DNA of 64,000 bases, taken from CAWIJJ01 sp963836425. Its GTDB lineage: Bacteria > Acidobacteriota > Terriglobia > Bryobacterales > Bryobacteraceae. Location: contig CAWIJJ010000017.1 of assembly GCA_963836425.1 (NCBI GenBank), positions 434,001 to 498,000 on the forward strand, written 5' to 3'. Shown piece by piece: positions 46,700 to 55,106 of this stretch. The notes under the pieces were generated by a model that was given only the letters and a program-made list of their open reading frames with translations, did no database searches and was not told where the DNA came from. The translations under genes were made by a program, and so were the position numbers. Numbering within the stretch: the first letter of the stretch is position 1; the number at the start of each line of letters is the position of its first letter.

Positions 46700-47120
46700 G
46701 GCGGTTGGTCCTCGTTACTGATAATGTGGCCGACGGTTCGTCAGGCATGAAATCCGGTCCGTCGTCCGGAGTGCATTGACAGCAGATTGGGAGCCGCAGC
46801 GCACCTATTAACGCCGTCGGCGAAACAACTGCATGAGGCCGTCGAGCGCAAACCAAGTAATTAGAAATGCGCCCATCTCAAACGTGAAGCTATGGAATTT
46901 ATAAAACCATTCGGCAATACCGGCCGAGAGCATGAATGAAAACAGGTAGTTGCTCCGAAAGAAGCTGGCGAGCGGGCAGGTAACGAATAAGGCTATACAT
47001 TGTTCAACTCCACGCGATCAATGTTTTCCACGAGGTTGGCACTTTAACTGTGCGACATAGAATGTTGTGGACGAACTGTCGAGTCTGGAGTATACAGCCA
47101 ATCAATCGTACCGTCAAGGA
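46700..47120. other. AT-richer spacer in the passenger DNA
   Basis: About 420 bases, upstream of the cargo genes. It must contain their promoter. Noticeably lower in GC than the rest of the window, suggesting a foreign origin. Apart from one weak hydrophobic ORF (46808-46933) I see no gene. Confidence 0.4.
46808..46933 (-). CDS. Possible small hydrophobic protein or membrane protein remnant
   Basis: 41 codons from ATG 46933: MLSAGIAEWFYKFHSF, then EMGAFLITWFALDGL and a basic end FRRRR. The hydrophobic, coherent translation continues upstream of the ATG for about 22 codons without a start, so this may be the C-terminal remnant of a larger membrane protein. No ribosome site. Confidence 0.22.
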   Translation of the reverse strand: MLSAGIAEWFYKFHSFTFEMGAFLITWFALDGLMQLFRRRR

Positions 47121-47198
47121 GTCCGAACAATGTTGTCCGAACAATGTTGTCCGAACAATGTTGTCCGAACGTGTCCGAACAATGTGTCCGAACAATGC
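47121..47198 (+). repeat. Array of six GTCCGAAC direct repeats
   Basis: Three perfect 14-bp units GTCCGAACAATGTT (starting 47121, 47135, 47149) are followed by a shortened unit (47163) and two 13-bp units (47173, 47186). The core GTCCGA also occurs in the IS66 end GTAAGCGTCCGA. The array lies 42 bases from the end of copy 3. Confidence 0.9.
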
Positions 47199-47307
47199 GA
47201 ACTGGATTTATCAAAGGGAAGTAGAAAGTTCCGCCTTCGGTAAGCGTCCGAGAATCACCGGCGGCGGACAACAATGCGGGCCGAGCCCTTAATTTCAGAT
47301 TTTGGGA

Positions 47308-48844
47308 TCAGGCCTGCGCGAGTTTCCAGTTGTGCGGCAGTAGTTCGGCGAGCCGGGTGATGGGATGGGCGGCGATACGCGAGAGGACATCCTTGAACCA
47401 GGCGTAGGGATCGACTCCCACGCGCTGGCAGGAGGCCACAAAGCTCCGCAGCACGGCGGCCGTGTGTCCGCCCTGGTCGCTGCCAAAGAAGGTCCAGTTG
47501 TTTCGGCCGACCGCCACGCCGCGGATGCTGCGCTCGGTGTGGTTGTTGTCGATCTCCAGATCGCCGTCTTCGCAGTAGCGATTCAACGCCGTCCAGTTCT
47601 TTAGGGTGTAGCGGACCGCACGCCCCTCCGGGCTCTTCGGCAGCACCTCTGCCTGGATCTCCACCAGATACCCGTGCAGCTTGTCCAGAATGGGACGCGC
47701 CTCGCGTTGGCGCAGTTCCAGCCGCGCCTCCGCACTCCATCCGCGCGCCTGCTTTTCCACTCGATATAACTGCGCGATCAGAAATAGCGCCGGCCCCATG
47801 CGCGCCTGATCGGAATCCAGCGCCTTGACGTAATAGCGGCGGGCATGACTCCAACACCCGATTTCAATCAAACCGCGCTTCGGGTCCTTGAAGAATGCGT
47901 CATATCCGCCGTAGGCATCCGCCTGTAAGCGGCCGCGATATCCTTTCAGAAACTCCTCTGGTCCAGCCCGCGCCCGGGTCTTCGTGTAGTCATACAGAAT
48001 CACCGGATGATCCTTATCTCCGCAGTAGGGCCAGATGCGCCCGGTGCGGGCGAACGGCAGCTTTTCATCCAACACCTTCACGCCGGTATCGTCCGTCCCG
48101 ATGGTCTTGGATTGAAACAGAACCGCTTTGGCCGCTCCATAAAGAGGCCCCAGCAGATCGCTGCATTGCGCCATCCAGCCGCACATGGTCTTGCGGGAGA
48201 TATCGGCGCCGTGACGCTCGAAAATCTTCTCCTGCCGGTGCAGCGGCAGATGGTCGGCGGTCTTGGCCACGATCACTTGCGCCAGAAGGCTGGCTCCCGC
48301 CGTACTCTTCTCGATCGGCTGCGGCGGCTTGGTGGCGGTCTTTACCGTGCAGGCGCAAGCGTACTTCTTGCAGACATCCTCGACCACAATCAGCTGTGCC
48401 GGAATGTATTCGTAGCGCTCGCTGGTCTCTTCCCCGATGGGTCGCAGATCCTTCTGGCAAGCGGCGCAATGCTTTTCCTCTTCCGCCAGATCATGCACGA
48501 TCCGCTCGCGCAGGAGATTCTCGGGAGAGGCTGCCGGCCGCCGGTTCTCTTCTTCGGAGCTGCATCGCCGGTTCCACCGCCGAGGGCATCGTCATCCGAG
48601 TCGTCCCTCTTCACTGCGATTCGGCTTGCGCCTGCCGTGCCTGCAATAATTCCGCAAACAGGGCCAGTTGGTCGGCCGAGAGCTGCTCGCTCTTCCGGTT
48701 GCGCTTGGCGTCCAGCAACTCGCGCAACAGAGCCTCGATTTTGTTCCGCTCGGTGAACTCGCGGTCCAGTTGCGCCATCAGGTCCAGCACCATCTGCTGT
48801 AAGACCTTGGGATCTTCCGGAAGATGTTTGGGATCGAGAGCCAC
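47308..48844 (-). pseudogene. tnpC: IS66 transposase TnpC, copy 3, two frameshifts
   Basis: The N-terminus from GTG 48844 (MALDPKHLPEDPKVLQQMVL) is complete, but single-base losses relative to copy 1 near 48616 (after QAQAES) and near 48520 (after RQPLP) split the frame. The last 396 residues, including the DDE region (TIGTDDTGVKVL, NNHTERSIRG), are open. It preserves the first codons that copy 1 has lost. Confidence 0.9.
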
Positions 48845-48915
48845 GAGTAAGTAATCAGTCTACTCACTTACTGGCTTTCTGCCAAGAACAAAATGATATC
48901 GACTTTGTTCTTAAG

Positions 48916-49270
48916 CGGACCGCTCGATACCGTTTGCGCCGCGTCGCTCGTCGCAGGTCGATTCCGCTCAGCAGCGCCGCTAATTCTTGCGCGGTGATCT
49001 CGCGCCGGCGCTCCGCCCCGCCATCGCCGAACGGCACGGCGTACGTGCCCTTCCTCTAAGTCGCTTGCTCCACATCGCGAAGCCGTCGCGGTCCCAATAC
49101 AAAATCTTCACCCGGTCCCGCCGCCGGCTGGCGAACACAAACAGGTGTCCGGCGAAGGCGTCCAACTCCAGGTGCTCGCGCACCAGGGCGTGCAGCCCGT
49201 CGAAGCTCTGGCGCATATCGCAGGGCGTCAGGCACAGATACACCCGCACGCTGGCCGGCAGGTGGATCAT
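48916..49270 (-). pseudogene. tnpB: IS66 TnpB, copy 3, frameshifted
   Basis: Begins at ATG 49270 as MIHLPASVRVYLCLTPCDMR and stays in frame to AMWSKRL, where extra bases (near 49055 and 49049) shift the frame; copy 1 continues LEEGTYAVPFGDGG. The C-terminal end is approximate because a further shift hides the original stop. Confidence 0.85.
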
Positions 49271-49598
49271 GCGCGCAACGCCTCCAGCACCGTGCGTAAC
49301 GTGGCCCCGTCCACGCCCACGCCGATGCGCAATCGCTCGCCGGTCGTCAGGATCAGTTCCAATTCGGCCGCCGGCCCGGTTCCGGCCGCACACGACCTCT
49401 CTCCACCAGCGCGAATCGTACGGTCCCTTGTTCCCGTAGCCGTTTGCGCCAGGCGTAAAACGACCATTGCGTAATCCCGCGCTCCTGACAGAACTGCTTC
49501 ACGGTCAAACCGCTCCGCCCGTGCTCGGCAAGCAACTCACGCCATCGATCGGCCTTCGCGGATGCGCACGCTCCCTCCTCGACACAACTGTCCGTCAT
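49267..49598 (-). pseudogene. tnpA: IS66 TnpA, copy 3, frameshifted
   Basis: Starts MTDSCVEEGACASAKADRWR with the intact helix-turn-helix, then loses one base near 49380 after LVERGRVRP; the second half (ELILTTGERLRIGVGVDGAT) lies in the next frame. Copy 1 shows the unbroken form. Confidence 0.88.
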
Positions 49599-49656
49599 GG
49601 AAACAACTATGCAGCGCCGTTGATGGCTTGGGAAGAGGGGTTCATCGGACGCTTAC

Positions 49657-49963
49657 CGAACTTCAGCGTTAGCTCCACGACTTTCCAATATGCCAATATG
49701 TCGTCAACTATGACCCCGACGGAGGCTTCGTCACCGGCGGAGGCTGGATCAATTCCCCCGCGGGCGCCTATGCCGCAAACACCACGCTAACCGGGAAGGC
49801 GAACTTCGGTTTCGGTGGAGGAACGGACGGCTTCCGCATCAAGATCACAGACCCGACGACAGGGGGCGTGATCTATGACAACAAAATGAGTGTGGACGAC
49901 ACGGCGAACGCGAACAACACTACGGATATCGGCGGCGGCAGCATCGTTATCCACAGCAAGTGA
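49657..49963 (+). pseudogene. Decayed Ig-like repeat surface protein, C-terminal fragment
   Basis: Starts ANFSVSSTTFQYA in the frame of fragment two. After a perfect 8-bp tandem duplication (CCAATATG twice, 49685-49700) the frame shifts to QYVVNYDPDGGFVTGGGWIN, SPAGAYAANTTLTGKANFGF, GTDGFRIKITDPTTGGVIYD and GGGSIVIHSK, stop at 49963. I recall this YVVYDPSAGFVTGGGWIDSPAGAY pattern as the C-terminal domain of large Ig-like surface proteins; the usual central part of that domain appears to be missing here. Confidence 0.75.
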
Positions 49964-49979
49964 TTCGAATACGGACAAG

Positions 49980-50007
49980 GGATCGCCAGTCCTCGGATCG
50001 GCGATCC
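49980..50007 (+). terminator. Hairpin after the surface-protein fragment
   Basis: Perfect 8-bp stem GGATCGCC / GGCGATCC with a 12-base loop, 17 bases past the stop; no T run. Possible remnant terminator of the surface-protein gene. Confidence 0.35.
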
Positions 50008-50109
50008 ACCAGCGCGATCCGCCGAAAGGTTTCCTGCGCTGCCGATGCCGAGCGACAGATCGCCACCAGATCATCGGGCGTAGTGGACCAGAATCCCGAG
50101 TTAGCACCT

Positions 50110-50226
50110 TTTTATCAACGGGATCCACGCGTTTCACAACTTCTGCCGTCACAGTGTGACATAATGGCGACATCATGGAGGGAGTTATGACTCCTAGACG
50201 CCTGATTCGTATCGTTTCCGTCGCTT
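50110..50226 (+). repeat. Copy B of the 117-bp leader (native copy)
   Basis: Aligns without gaps to 36584-36700. Here it leads into a complete gene, so this is likely the parental copy. It contains a possible -10 hexamer CATAAT (50159-50164; CGTAAT in copy A) and GGAGGG before the ATG at 50187. Confidence 0.88.
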
Positions 50227-51449
50227 CCCTGGGGTTGGCGGCACAAATCGCATTCGCACAGGGGACCACTGGAGCGCCACCAGCGACGGGAGGGGGCACC
50301 ACCGGTACCGGGTCCACGGGCGGCAGGGGGACGACTACTCCGACGCCTACCATCCGCACTCCAACTCCCACGCAGCCCACGCAGCAGCCGCAGGTGCAGC
50401 AGCCTCCGATCTTTGTTTCCGGCCGCGTAATGCTGGCCGACGGAACACCGCCGCCGGAACCGGTGGTCATCGAGCGGATTTGCGGCGGAAACAGCCCGAA
50501 GGCGGAGGGTTATACGGATTCGCGCGGCTACTTCGGATTCGAACTGGGCCGGCAGAATAGCGGAGTGCTACAGGACGCGAGCCAGGGCGGGGGATTCGGC
50601 AATGATCCCTTTTCCGCCAGCTCCTCCAGCAGTTCATCGCTCGGCGGAACGAGCATGCCCATGGGGGTCGGAGTGGACCAGCGCCTGATGACGTGCGAAC
50701 TGCGAGCCCGGCTGGCCGGGTACCGGTCCCAGATCGTCAGCCTCGCCAACCGGCGCGCCATGGACAATCCGGACGTCGGGATCATTTTGTTGATTTCGAA
50801 CGCCGGCACGCAGGGCACCCTGGTAAGTGCCACCACGAACGCCGCCCCCAAAGACGCCCGCAAGGCTTACGAAAAGGGCTTGGACCAGATCAAGAAGAAA
50901 AAACCGGCGGATGCCTTCAAGGAATTCCAGAAAGCGACCACGATCTATCCCAAACTGGCCGCCGCCTGGGTGGAGTTGGGCAAACTCCAGTCCGAACAGG
51001 ATCAGGGCGACGACGCCCGCGCTTCTTTCCAGAAAGCGCTCGACGCCGATCCGAAGTTTGTCCCTCCCTACCTGCACCTCGCCATCATGGAGTTGCGGGC
51101 GGGACGTTGGGAAGAACTCGCCAAGCTGACGGAAACCGCGACCAAGCTGGATCCGTTCGATTATCCGCAGGCCTTCTTCTTCAACGCCATCGCCAACTTC
51201 AACCTGAAGAATCTGGATGCGGCCGAGAAGAGCGCCAAAGAGGCCGACCGGCTGGACACCCGCCACCAGTACCCGCAGAATTCGCAATTGCTGGGGGTGC
51301 TTCTGGCGCAGCGGCAGGACTTCACGGGCGCCGCCGAGCAGTTCAAGAACTTTCTGAAAGTCGCGCCCGAAGGACCGGATGCGGAACGCGTCCGCGCCCA
51401 ACTGGCGCAGGTGGAAAAGCTGACCACCGCCGCCAAACAACAGCAGTAA
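50187..51449 (+). CDS. Secreted TPR-repeat protein
   Basis: 420 residues from ATG 50187, preceded by GGAGGG at four bases; an in-frame start four codons earlier is less likely. The signal peptide is MTPRRLIRIVSVASLGLAAQ with IAFAQ. A Gly/Thr/Pro-rich linker (to about residue 70) is followed by a carboxypeptidase-regulatory-like beta domain (GRVMLADGTPPPEPVVIERI, GYTDSRGYFGFEL), then from about residue 220 three to four TPR units (AYEKGLDQIKKKKPADAFKE, AWVELGKLQSEQ, ANFNLKNLDAAEKSAKEAD, LLAQRQDFTGAAEQF). Probably a periplasmic scaffold protein; partner unknown. Convergent with the cytochrome oxidase operon. Confidence 0.8.
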   Translation: MTPRRLIRIVSVASLGLAAQIAFAQGTTGAPPATGGGTTGTGSTGGRGTTTPTPTIRTPTPTQPTQQPQVQQPPIFVSGRVMLADGTPPPEPVVIERICGGNSPKAEGYTDSRGYFGFELGRQNSGVLQDASQGGGFGNDPFSASSSSSSSLGGTSMPMGVGVDQRLMTCELRARLAGYRSQIVSLANRRAMDNPDVGIILLISNAGTQGTLVSATTNAAPKDARKAYEKGLDQIKKKKPADAFKEFQKATTIYPKLAAAWVELGKLQSEQDQGDDARASFQKALDADPKFVPPYLHLAIMELRAGRWEELAKLTETATKLDPFDYPQAFFFNAIANFNLKNLDAAEKSAKEADRLDTRHQYPQNSQLLGVLLAQRQDFTGAAEQFKNFLKVAPEGPDAERVRAQLAQVEKLTTAAKQQQ

Positions 51450-51482
51450 GGCCGGTCATTTCCCGCCGGTGTATTACCGGCC
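51450..51482. terminator. Small hairpin between convergent operons
   Basis: GGCCGGT (51450-51456) pairs with ACCGGCC (51476-51482), and an inner GCCGGT/ACCGGC pairing is an alternative. It overlaps the stop region of the oxidase subunit IV gene. Possibly a weak bidirectional terminator; no T run. Confidence 0.3.
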
Positions 51483-51773
51483 CGGGACGCCCAGGTTCCC
51501 GCGCGTGACGAAATCCGCCATCGTCAGGCCCAGCAGGATTGCCAGCCACAGGAGCCCGCCGATCACCACGAGTTGCGTGAGCCGCGTGCTATGCCGCAGG
51601 TGCATGAAGAACAGGGCTACCAGCATCATCTTGCAAACTGCGATCGCCAGGGCCACGGCGATACTGAACACGCCCAGGTCCACAAACGCGACCGCGGTAG
51701 TAGCGATGGTGGCGACGATCAGCGCCGCAAATACCAAAGCGTAAGTCTTGACACTGTCAACGTGATGAGTCAT
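51474..51773 (-). CDS. ctaF: Cytochrome c oxidase subunit IV (prokaryotic type)
   Basis: 99 residues with three hydrophobic spans (TYALVFAALIVATIATTAVA, VFSIAVALAIAVCKMMLVAL, LVVIGGLLWLAILLGLTMAD) and the motif FFMHLRHS between spans two and three, which is typical of the small COX4-like subunit of caa3 oxidases. Last gene of the respiratory operon, seven bases after subunit III. Confidence 0.88.
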   Translation of the reverse strand: MTHHVDSVKTYALVFAALIVATIATTAVAFVDLGVFSIAVALAIAVCKMMLVALFFMHLRHSTRLTQLVVIGGLLWLAILLGLTMADFVTRGNLGVPGR

Positions 51774-51780
51774 GGCTTTT

Positions 51781-52449
51781 TCAGTGCGGCAGGTGCCGGT
51801 CGATCAGGTAAAGCAGCGGGAACAGGAAAATCCAGATGATATCGACGAAGTGCCAGTACAGCCCGATCATATCCACCGGCGTCATGTACTCGGCCGAAAA
51901 TACGCCGCGGCGCGCCACCACGATCAGGTAGATCAGGAGCCCCGCGCCTACCACCATGTGCAGCGCGTGCAGGCCGGTCATGGCGAAGTACAGGGAGAAG
52001 AAGAGCTGCGCCTGCCCCTGCATGGTCACGCCTTCGAAATGGAAGCCCGGTCCCGGTATGTGGTGCTCCACGTATTTGTCATGCCACTCGAAGGCCTTTA
52101 CACCGAGGAAGACCCCGCCGAGGATCAGGGTCAGAATCAGGAACAGCACGATGGCGTTCTTCTGCCCAAGCTGCGCCGCCCGCACTGCCAGAACCATCGT
52201 GAAGCTACTGCACAGCAGCACCACGGTGTTGGCCGCCCCGATGTACACGTTCAGACTGGTGCTGGCGATTCCGAATATGCCGGGATACTGCGACCGGTAC
52301 AGCGAGTACGCCAGGAACATGCCGCCGAAGAACATGATTTCGGTGATGAGGAAGATCCACATCCCCAGGGTGGACGCGTCCTTTTGCTGCTCCTCCGTGT
52401 CGAACTGCTCGCGGAGCGCGAGCGTCTCCTGCTGAGCGTGGCTAGCCAA
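51781..52449 (-). CDS. ctaE: Cytochrome c oxidase subunit III
   Basis: 222 residues from a TTG at 52449 (LASHAQQETLALREQ), chosen because GGGAGGAG lies seven bases upstream; the open frame further upstream overlaps subunit I. Five hydrophobic spans; signatures LGMWIFLITEIMFFGGMFLA, HFEGVTMQGQAQLFFSLYFA, MTGLHALHMVVGAG and GLYWHFVDIIWIFLFPLLYL are diagnostic of subunit III. Overlaps the subunit I stop by eight bases. Confidence 0.93.
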   Translation of the reverse strand: MASHAQQETLALREQFDTEEQQKDASTLGMWIFLITEIMFFGGMFLAYSLYRSQYPGIFGIASTSLNVYIGAANTVVLLCSSFTMVLAVRAAQLGQKNAIVLFLILTLILGGVFLGVKAFEWHDKYVEHHIPGPGFHFEGVTMQGQAQLFFSLYFAMTGLHALHMVVGAGLLIYLIVVARRGVFSAEYMTPVDMIGLYWHFVDIIWIFLFPLLYLIDRHLPH

Positions 52450-54067
52450 CTTCGATCTCCTCCCGGTTGACGGTGGTGTAGTCGTAAGCCTCGTTCCGGA
52501 CCACCGGAGTCTCGTCGAAATTGTGCAGCGGAGGCGGCGACGAGGTCTGCCACTCGAGACCGGTCGCACCCCACGGATTCCTGCCTGCCGGGGCTCCGTA
52601 TTTGAGCGACCAGATGAAGTAAATCATCGGCATCAGGTAGCCCATGGCCAGCACCGACGCACCCGCCGTGGACATCACGTTCAATACCTGGAACTCTTCC
52701 GGATACGCGTGATAACGGCGCGGCATTCCCAGATAGCCCAGAATGAATTGCGGGAAGAAGGTGAGATTGAAGCCAAGGAAGATGGTGAGCGCGGAGAGCC
52801 GCGACCAGATCTCCGGATACATCCGGCCTGTCATTTTAGGCCACCAGTAGTGCAGGCCGCCCAGGTAGCCCATGATGGCACCGCCCACCATGATGTAGTG
52901 GAAGTGGGCGACCACGAAATACGTGTCGTGCACGTGTACGTCAATGCCGAGCGACGCCACGAACAGGCCGGTCAGGCCGCCGATGGTGAACAGCCCGATA
53001 AAGCCGAAGGCGTAGAGCATCGGCGTGGCATAGGAGATCGAGCCCTTGTACAGCGTCGCCGTCCAGTTGAAGACCTTGATGGCCGAGGGGATGGCCACAA
53101 AGTAGCTCAGGAACGAGAACACCATCCCGGCATACACCGATTGCGTGCTGACGAAGAGGTGATGGCCCCAGACCAGAAATCCGAGCACCGCGATGGCTAC
53201 ACTCGAAAAGGCGATGAAGCTGTAACCGAACACCTGCTTGCGGCTGAATACCGAAACCACTTCGCTGATGACTCCCATGGCAGGCAGAATCATGATGTAC
53301 ACCGCCGGGTGGGAGTAGAACCAGAAGAGGTGCTGAAACAGCACCGGATCGCCGCCCAGTGCCGGGTCGAAAATGCCGATGTGCAGAAGGCGCTCGCAGG
53401 CCACGAGCACGATGGTCACCGCCAGCACCGGCGTGCCAAGCACCTGAATCAGGCTGGTGGCGTAGTGCGCCCAGACAAACAGCGGCATGCGGAACCACGT
53501 CATGCCGGGAGCGCGCATGCGGTGCACGGTGACAATGAAATTCAGCCCCGTGAGGATGGAAGAAAAGCCCGCGACGAAGATTCCCAGCGCGGTTGCGATC
53601 ACCCATGTGTTCGAGTAGGTGGTGCTGTACGGGGTGTAGAAGGTCCAGCCGGTGTCGACGCCGCCCGCGATCATCGCGAACAGTGCGAAGGCGCCGCCGA
53701 TCACCAGCAGATACCAGCTCAGCAGGTTGATGCGCGGAAACGCCAGGTCGCGCGCGCCGATCATCATCGGCAAAAAGAAGTTGCCCAGCGTCGCCGGAAT
53801 GGATGGGATGAGGAAGAAGAAAATCATCGCCACCGCGTGCATGGTGAACAGCTTGTTGTAGGTCTCCGAGGAAACCAGGTCGCCCTGCGGCGTCAACAGT
53901 TCCATGCGGATCAGCGTGGCAAAAGCGCCGCCGATCATGAAAAACACCGTGACCGTGATCAGGTACAGCAGCCCGATCCGCTTGTGGTCCTTGGTGAGGA
54001 GCCATGACTTCAAGCCATAGCTGGCGTTTAAATAGTTCTCTCGCTCTTGCGACACTGCGGTAGTCAT
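52442..54067 (-). CDS. ctaD: Cytochrome c oxidase subunit I (A2-type heme-copper oxidase)
   Basis: 541 residues from ATG 54067. It holds heme a and the heme a3-CuB oxygen site. The CuB/Tyr segment reads FYSHPAVYIMILPAMGVISE; the D-channel glutamate (GHPEV in A1 enzymes) is replaced by the YS pair before HP, which marks A2-type oxidases such as Thermus caa3. Other heme ligands lie in HAVAMIFFFLIPSIPATLGN, WGHHLFV and HDTYFVVAHFHYIMVGGA. Twelve-plus spans. It starts four bases after the subunit II stop. Confidence 0.96.
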   Translation of the reverse strand: MTTAVSQERENYLNASYGLKSWLLTKDHKRIGLLYLITVTVFFMIGGAFATLIRMELLTPQGDLVSSETYNKLFTMHAVAMIFFFLIPSIPATLGNFFLPMMIGARDLAFPRINLLSWYLLVIGGAFALFAMIAGGVDTGWTFYTPYSTTYSNTWVIATALGIFVAGFSSILTGLNFIVTVHRMRAPGMTWFRMPLFVWAHYATSLIQVLGTPVLAVTIVLVACERLLHIGIFDPALGGDPVLFQHLFWFYSHPAVYIMILPAMGVISEVVSVFSRKQVFGYSFIAFSSVAIAVLGFLVWGHHLFVSTQSVYAGMVFSFLSYFVAIPSAIKVFNWTATLYKGSISYATPMLYAFGFIGLFTIGGLTGLFVASLGIDVHVHDTYFVVAHFHYIMVGGAIMGYLGGLHYWWPKMTGRMYPEIWSRLSALTIFLGFNLTFFPQFILGYLGMPRRYHAYPEEFQVLNVMSTAGASVLAMGYLMPMIYFIWSLKYGAPAGRNPWGATGLEWQTSSPPPLHNFDETPVVRNEAYDYTTVNREEIEVG

Positions 54068-54071
54068 AGGC

Positions 54072-55106
54072 CTAGCGTTTCCCCGGGACCGTGGTCCCAA
54101 TCGACGGGCGCGAGTTCTGATTCGCCGGCAGCGAGCGGTTCAAAACCGGCGTCGTCCCGCCGCCCTGCACTCCGCCGGTGGACGGCGTGAGCGACTTGAT
54201 ATACTCCACCAATTGCAGCACCGCCTCTTCGGTCACCTGCCCCTGAAAGGTCGGCATCAGCGGTTGGTAGCCCGCCACGACTTTCGCCGTGGGCTGCAGA
54301 ATCGACTCGCGAATGTAGGCCTCGTCGAACTTCACGCTGCCTCCTCCCGCAAGCTGAATGGTCTGGCCGTAAAGCCCGTTCAACACGGGACAGCGGCCCG
54401 TGCTGTCCGGCTTGTGACAGTTGGAGCAGGCAAGATCCTGGAACAGCTTCGCGCCGCGATCGGCCAGCGACCCCGAAGCGCCGCCCGCCAGCCAGTTCTG
54501 GTAATCCTGCGGTTCCATCACATACACCCAGCCGATCATCCCCGAGTGTTTCGTGCCGCAGTACTCCGCGCAGAACAGGTGATACTTGCCGGGCTTGGTC
54601 GGCTTGAACCAGGTGGTCGAGTAGCGGCCCGGCACCACGTCGGACTTGGTCCGGAAGGCCGGCACGTAGAAGCTGTGGATCACGTCCTCGCTCGTCATTA
54701 CCAGCTTCACCGCGCGCCCCACAGGGATGTGCAGCTCGTTGATTTCGCGCTGACCTTCCATGTGTTGCAGTTTCCACATCCACTGCTTGCCCACCGCGTA
54801 AATCTGTAGAGCGTCGTCCGGCGGACGGCTTTGCTGGAAGAAGATGCTGGTGCCCCAGGCAAACATCACCATCGTCAGACCGAACGGAATCACGCTCCAT
54901 ACGATCTCGAGGGAGAGGCTGCCGTGAATCGGCGCCGGCAGTTCGCGCTCGCTCCGCCGCTTGTACCTGATGGCGAAATAGAAGATGCACAGGAAGATGA
55001 GCGCCGAAAAGAATACCGTCACCGCCACCAGGAAGGCGTACAGGGCATCCACATTGGGCGCGAAGCTCGACGCCTGTTCCGGAAATAGAGGGAGCTTAGG
55101 ATCCAT
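54072..55106 (-). CDS. ctaC: Cytochrome c oxidase subunit II fused to cytochrome c (caa3 type)
   Basis: 344 residues. Two N-terminal spans (about 22-45 and 63-87) are followed by the CuA domain with CAEYCGTKHSGMIG and the upstream His in EDVIHSFYVPAF. A C-terminal cytochrome c domain (about 212-305) has heme motif CSNCH and a distal Met in YQPLMPTFQGQV. This fusion lets the oxidase receive electrons directly from alternative complex III without a soluble cytochrome. Overlaps the SCO gene by 11 bases. Confidence 0.95.
   Translation of the reverse strand: MDPKLPLFPEQASSFAPNVDALYAFLVAVTVFFSALIFLCIFYFAIRYKRRSERELPAPIHGSLSLEIVWSVIPFGLTMVMFAWGTSIFFQQSRPPDDALQIYAVGKQWMWKLQHMEGQREINELHIPVGRAVKLVMTSEDVIHSFYVPAFRTKSDVVPGRYSTTWFKPTKPGKYHLFCAEYCGTKHSGMIGWVYVMEPQDYQNWLAGGASGSLADRGAKLFQDLACSNCHKPDSTGRCPVLNGLYGQTIQLAGGGSVKFDEAYIRESILQPTAKVVAGYQPLMPTFQGQVTEEAVLQLVEYIKSLTPSTGGVQGGGTTPVLNRSLPANQNSRPSIGTTVPGKR

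Larger units (their letters stand above)
43157..49656. mobile_element. IS66-bounded unit carrying about 4 kb of passenger DNA
   Basis: The outer left edge is a 23-bp IS66 end (GCAAGCGTCCGAGAATCACC...), nearly identical to the inner end of copy 3 at 47240. The outer right edge is the right end of copy 3. The unit is flanked by the direct repeat CGAACTTCA (43148-43156 and 49657-49665), while copy 3 alone (47240-49656) has no matching flanks. Both sides are the same Ig-like gene. The simplest reading is one transposition of a passenger-carrying IS66 whose tnpC-side end is duplicated around the cargo. Confidence 0.6.
47240..49656 (-). mobile_element. IS66-family element, copy 3 (decayed)
   Basis: 2417 bp, ends GTAAGCGTCCGAGAATCACC (left) and GTAAGCGTCCGATGAACCCC (right, other strand). 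It is the same IS as copy 1 but in opposite orientation. All three transposition genes carry frameshifts. No direct repeat flanks it by itself, because its right flank matches the bases left of 43157 instead. Confidence 0.85.

Noticed and set aside
47121..47198. CRISPR-like array
   Set aside because: Units are 10-14 bp direct repeats with no unique spacers and no cas genes nearby.
47240..49656. Copy 3 as a simple stand-alone IS66 insertion
   Set aside because: Its immediate flanks (GCCTTCG left, CGAACTT right) do not match, whereas the right flank matches the bases left of 43157.
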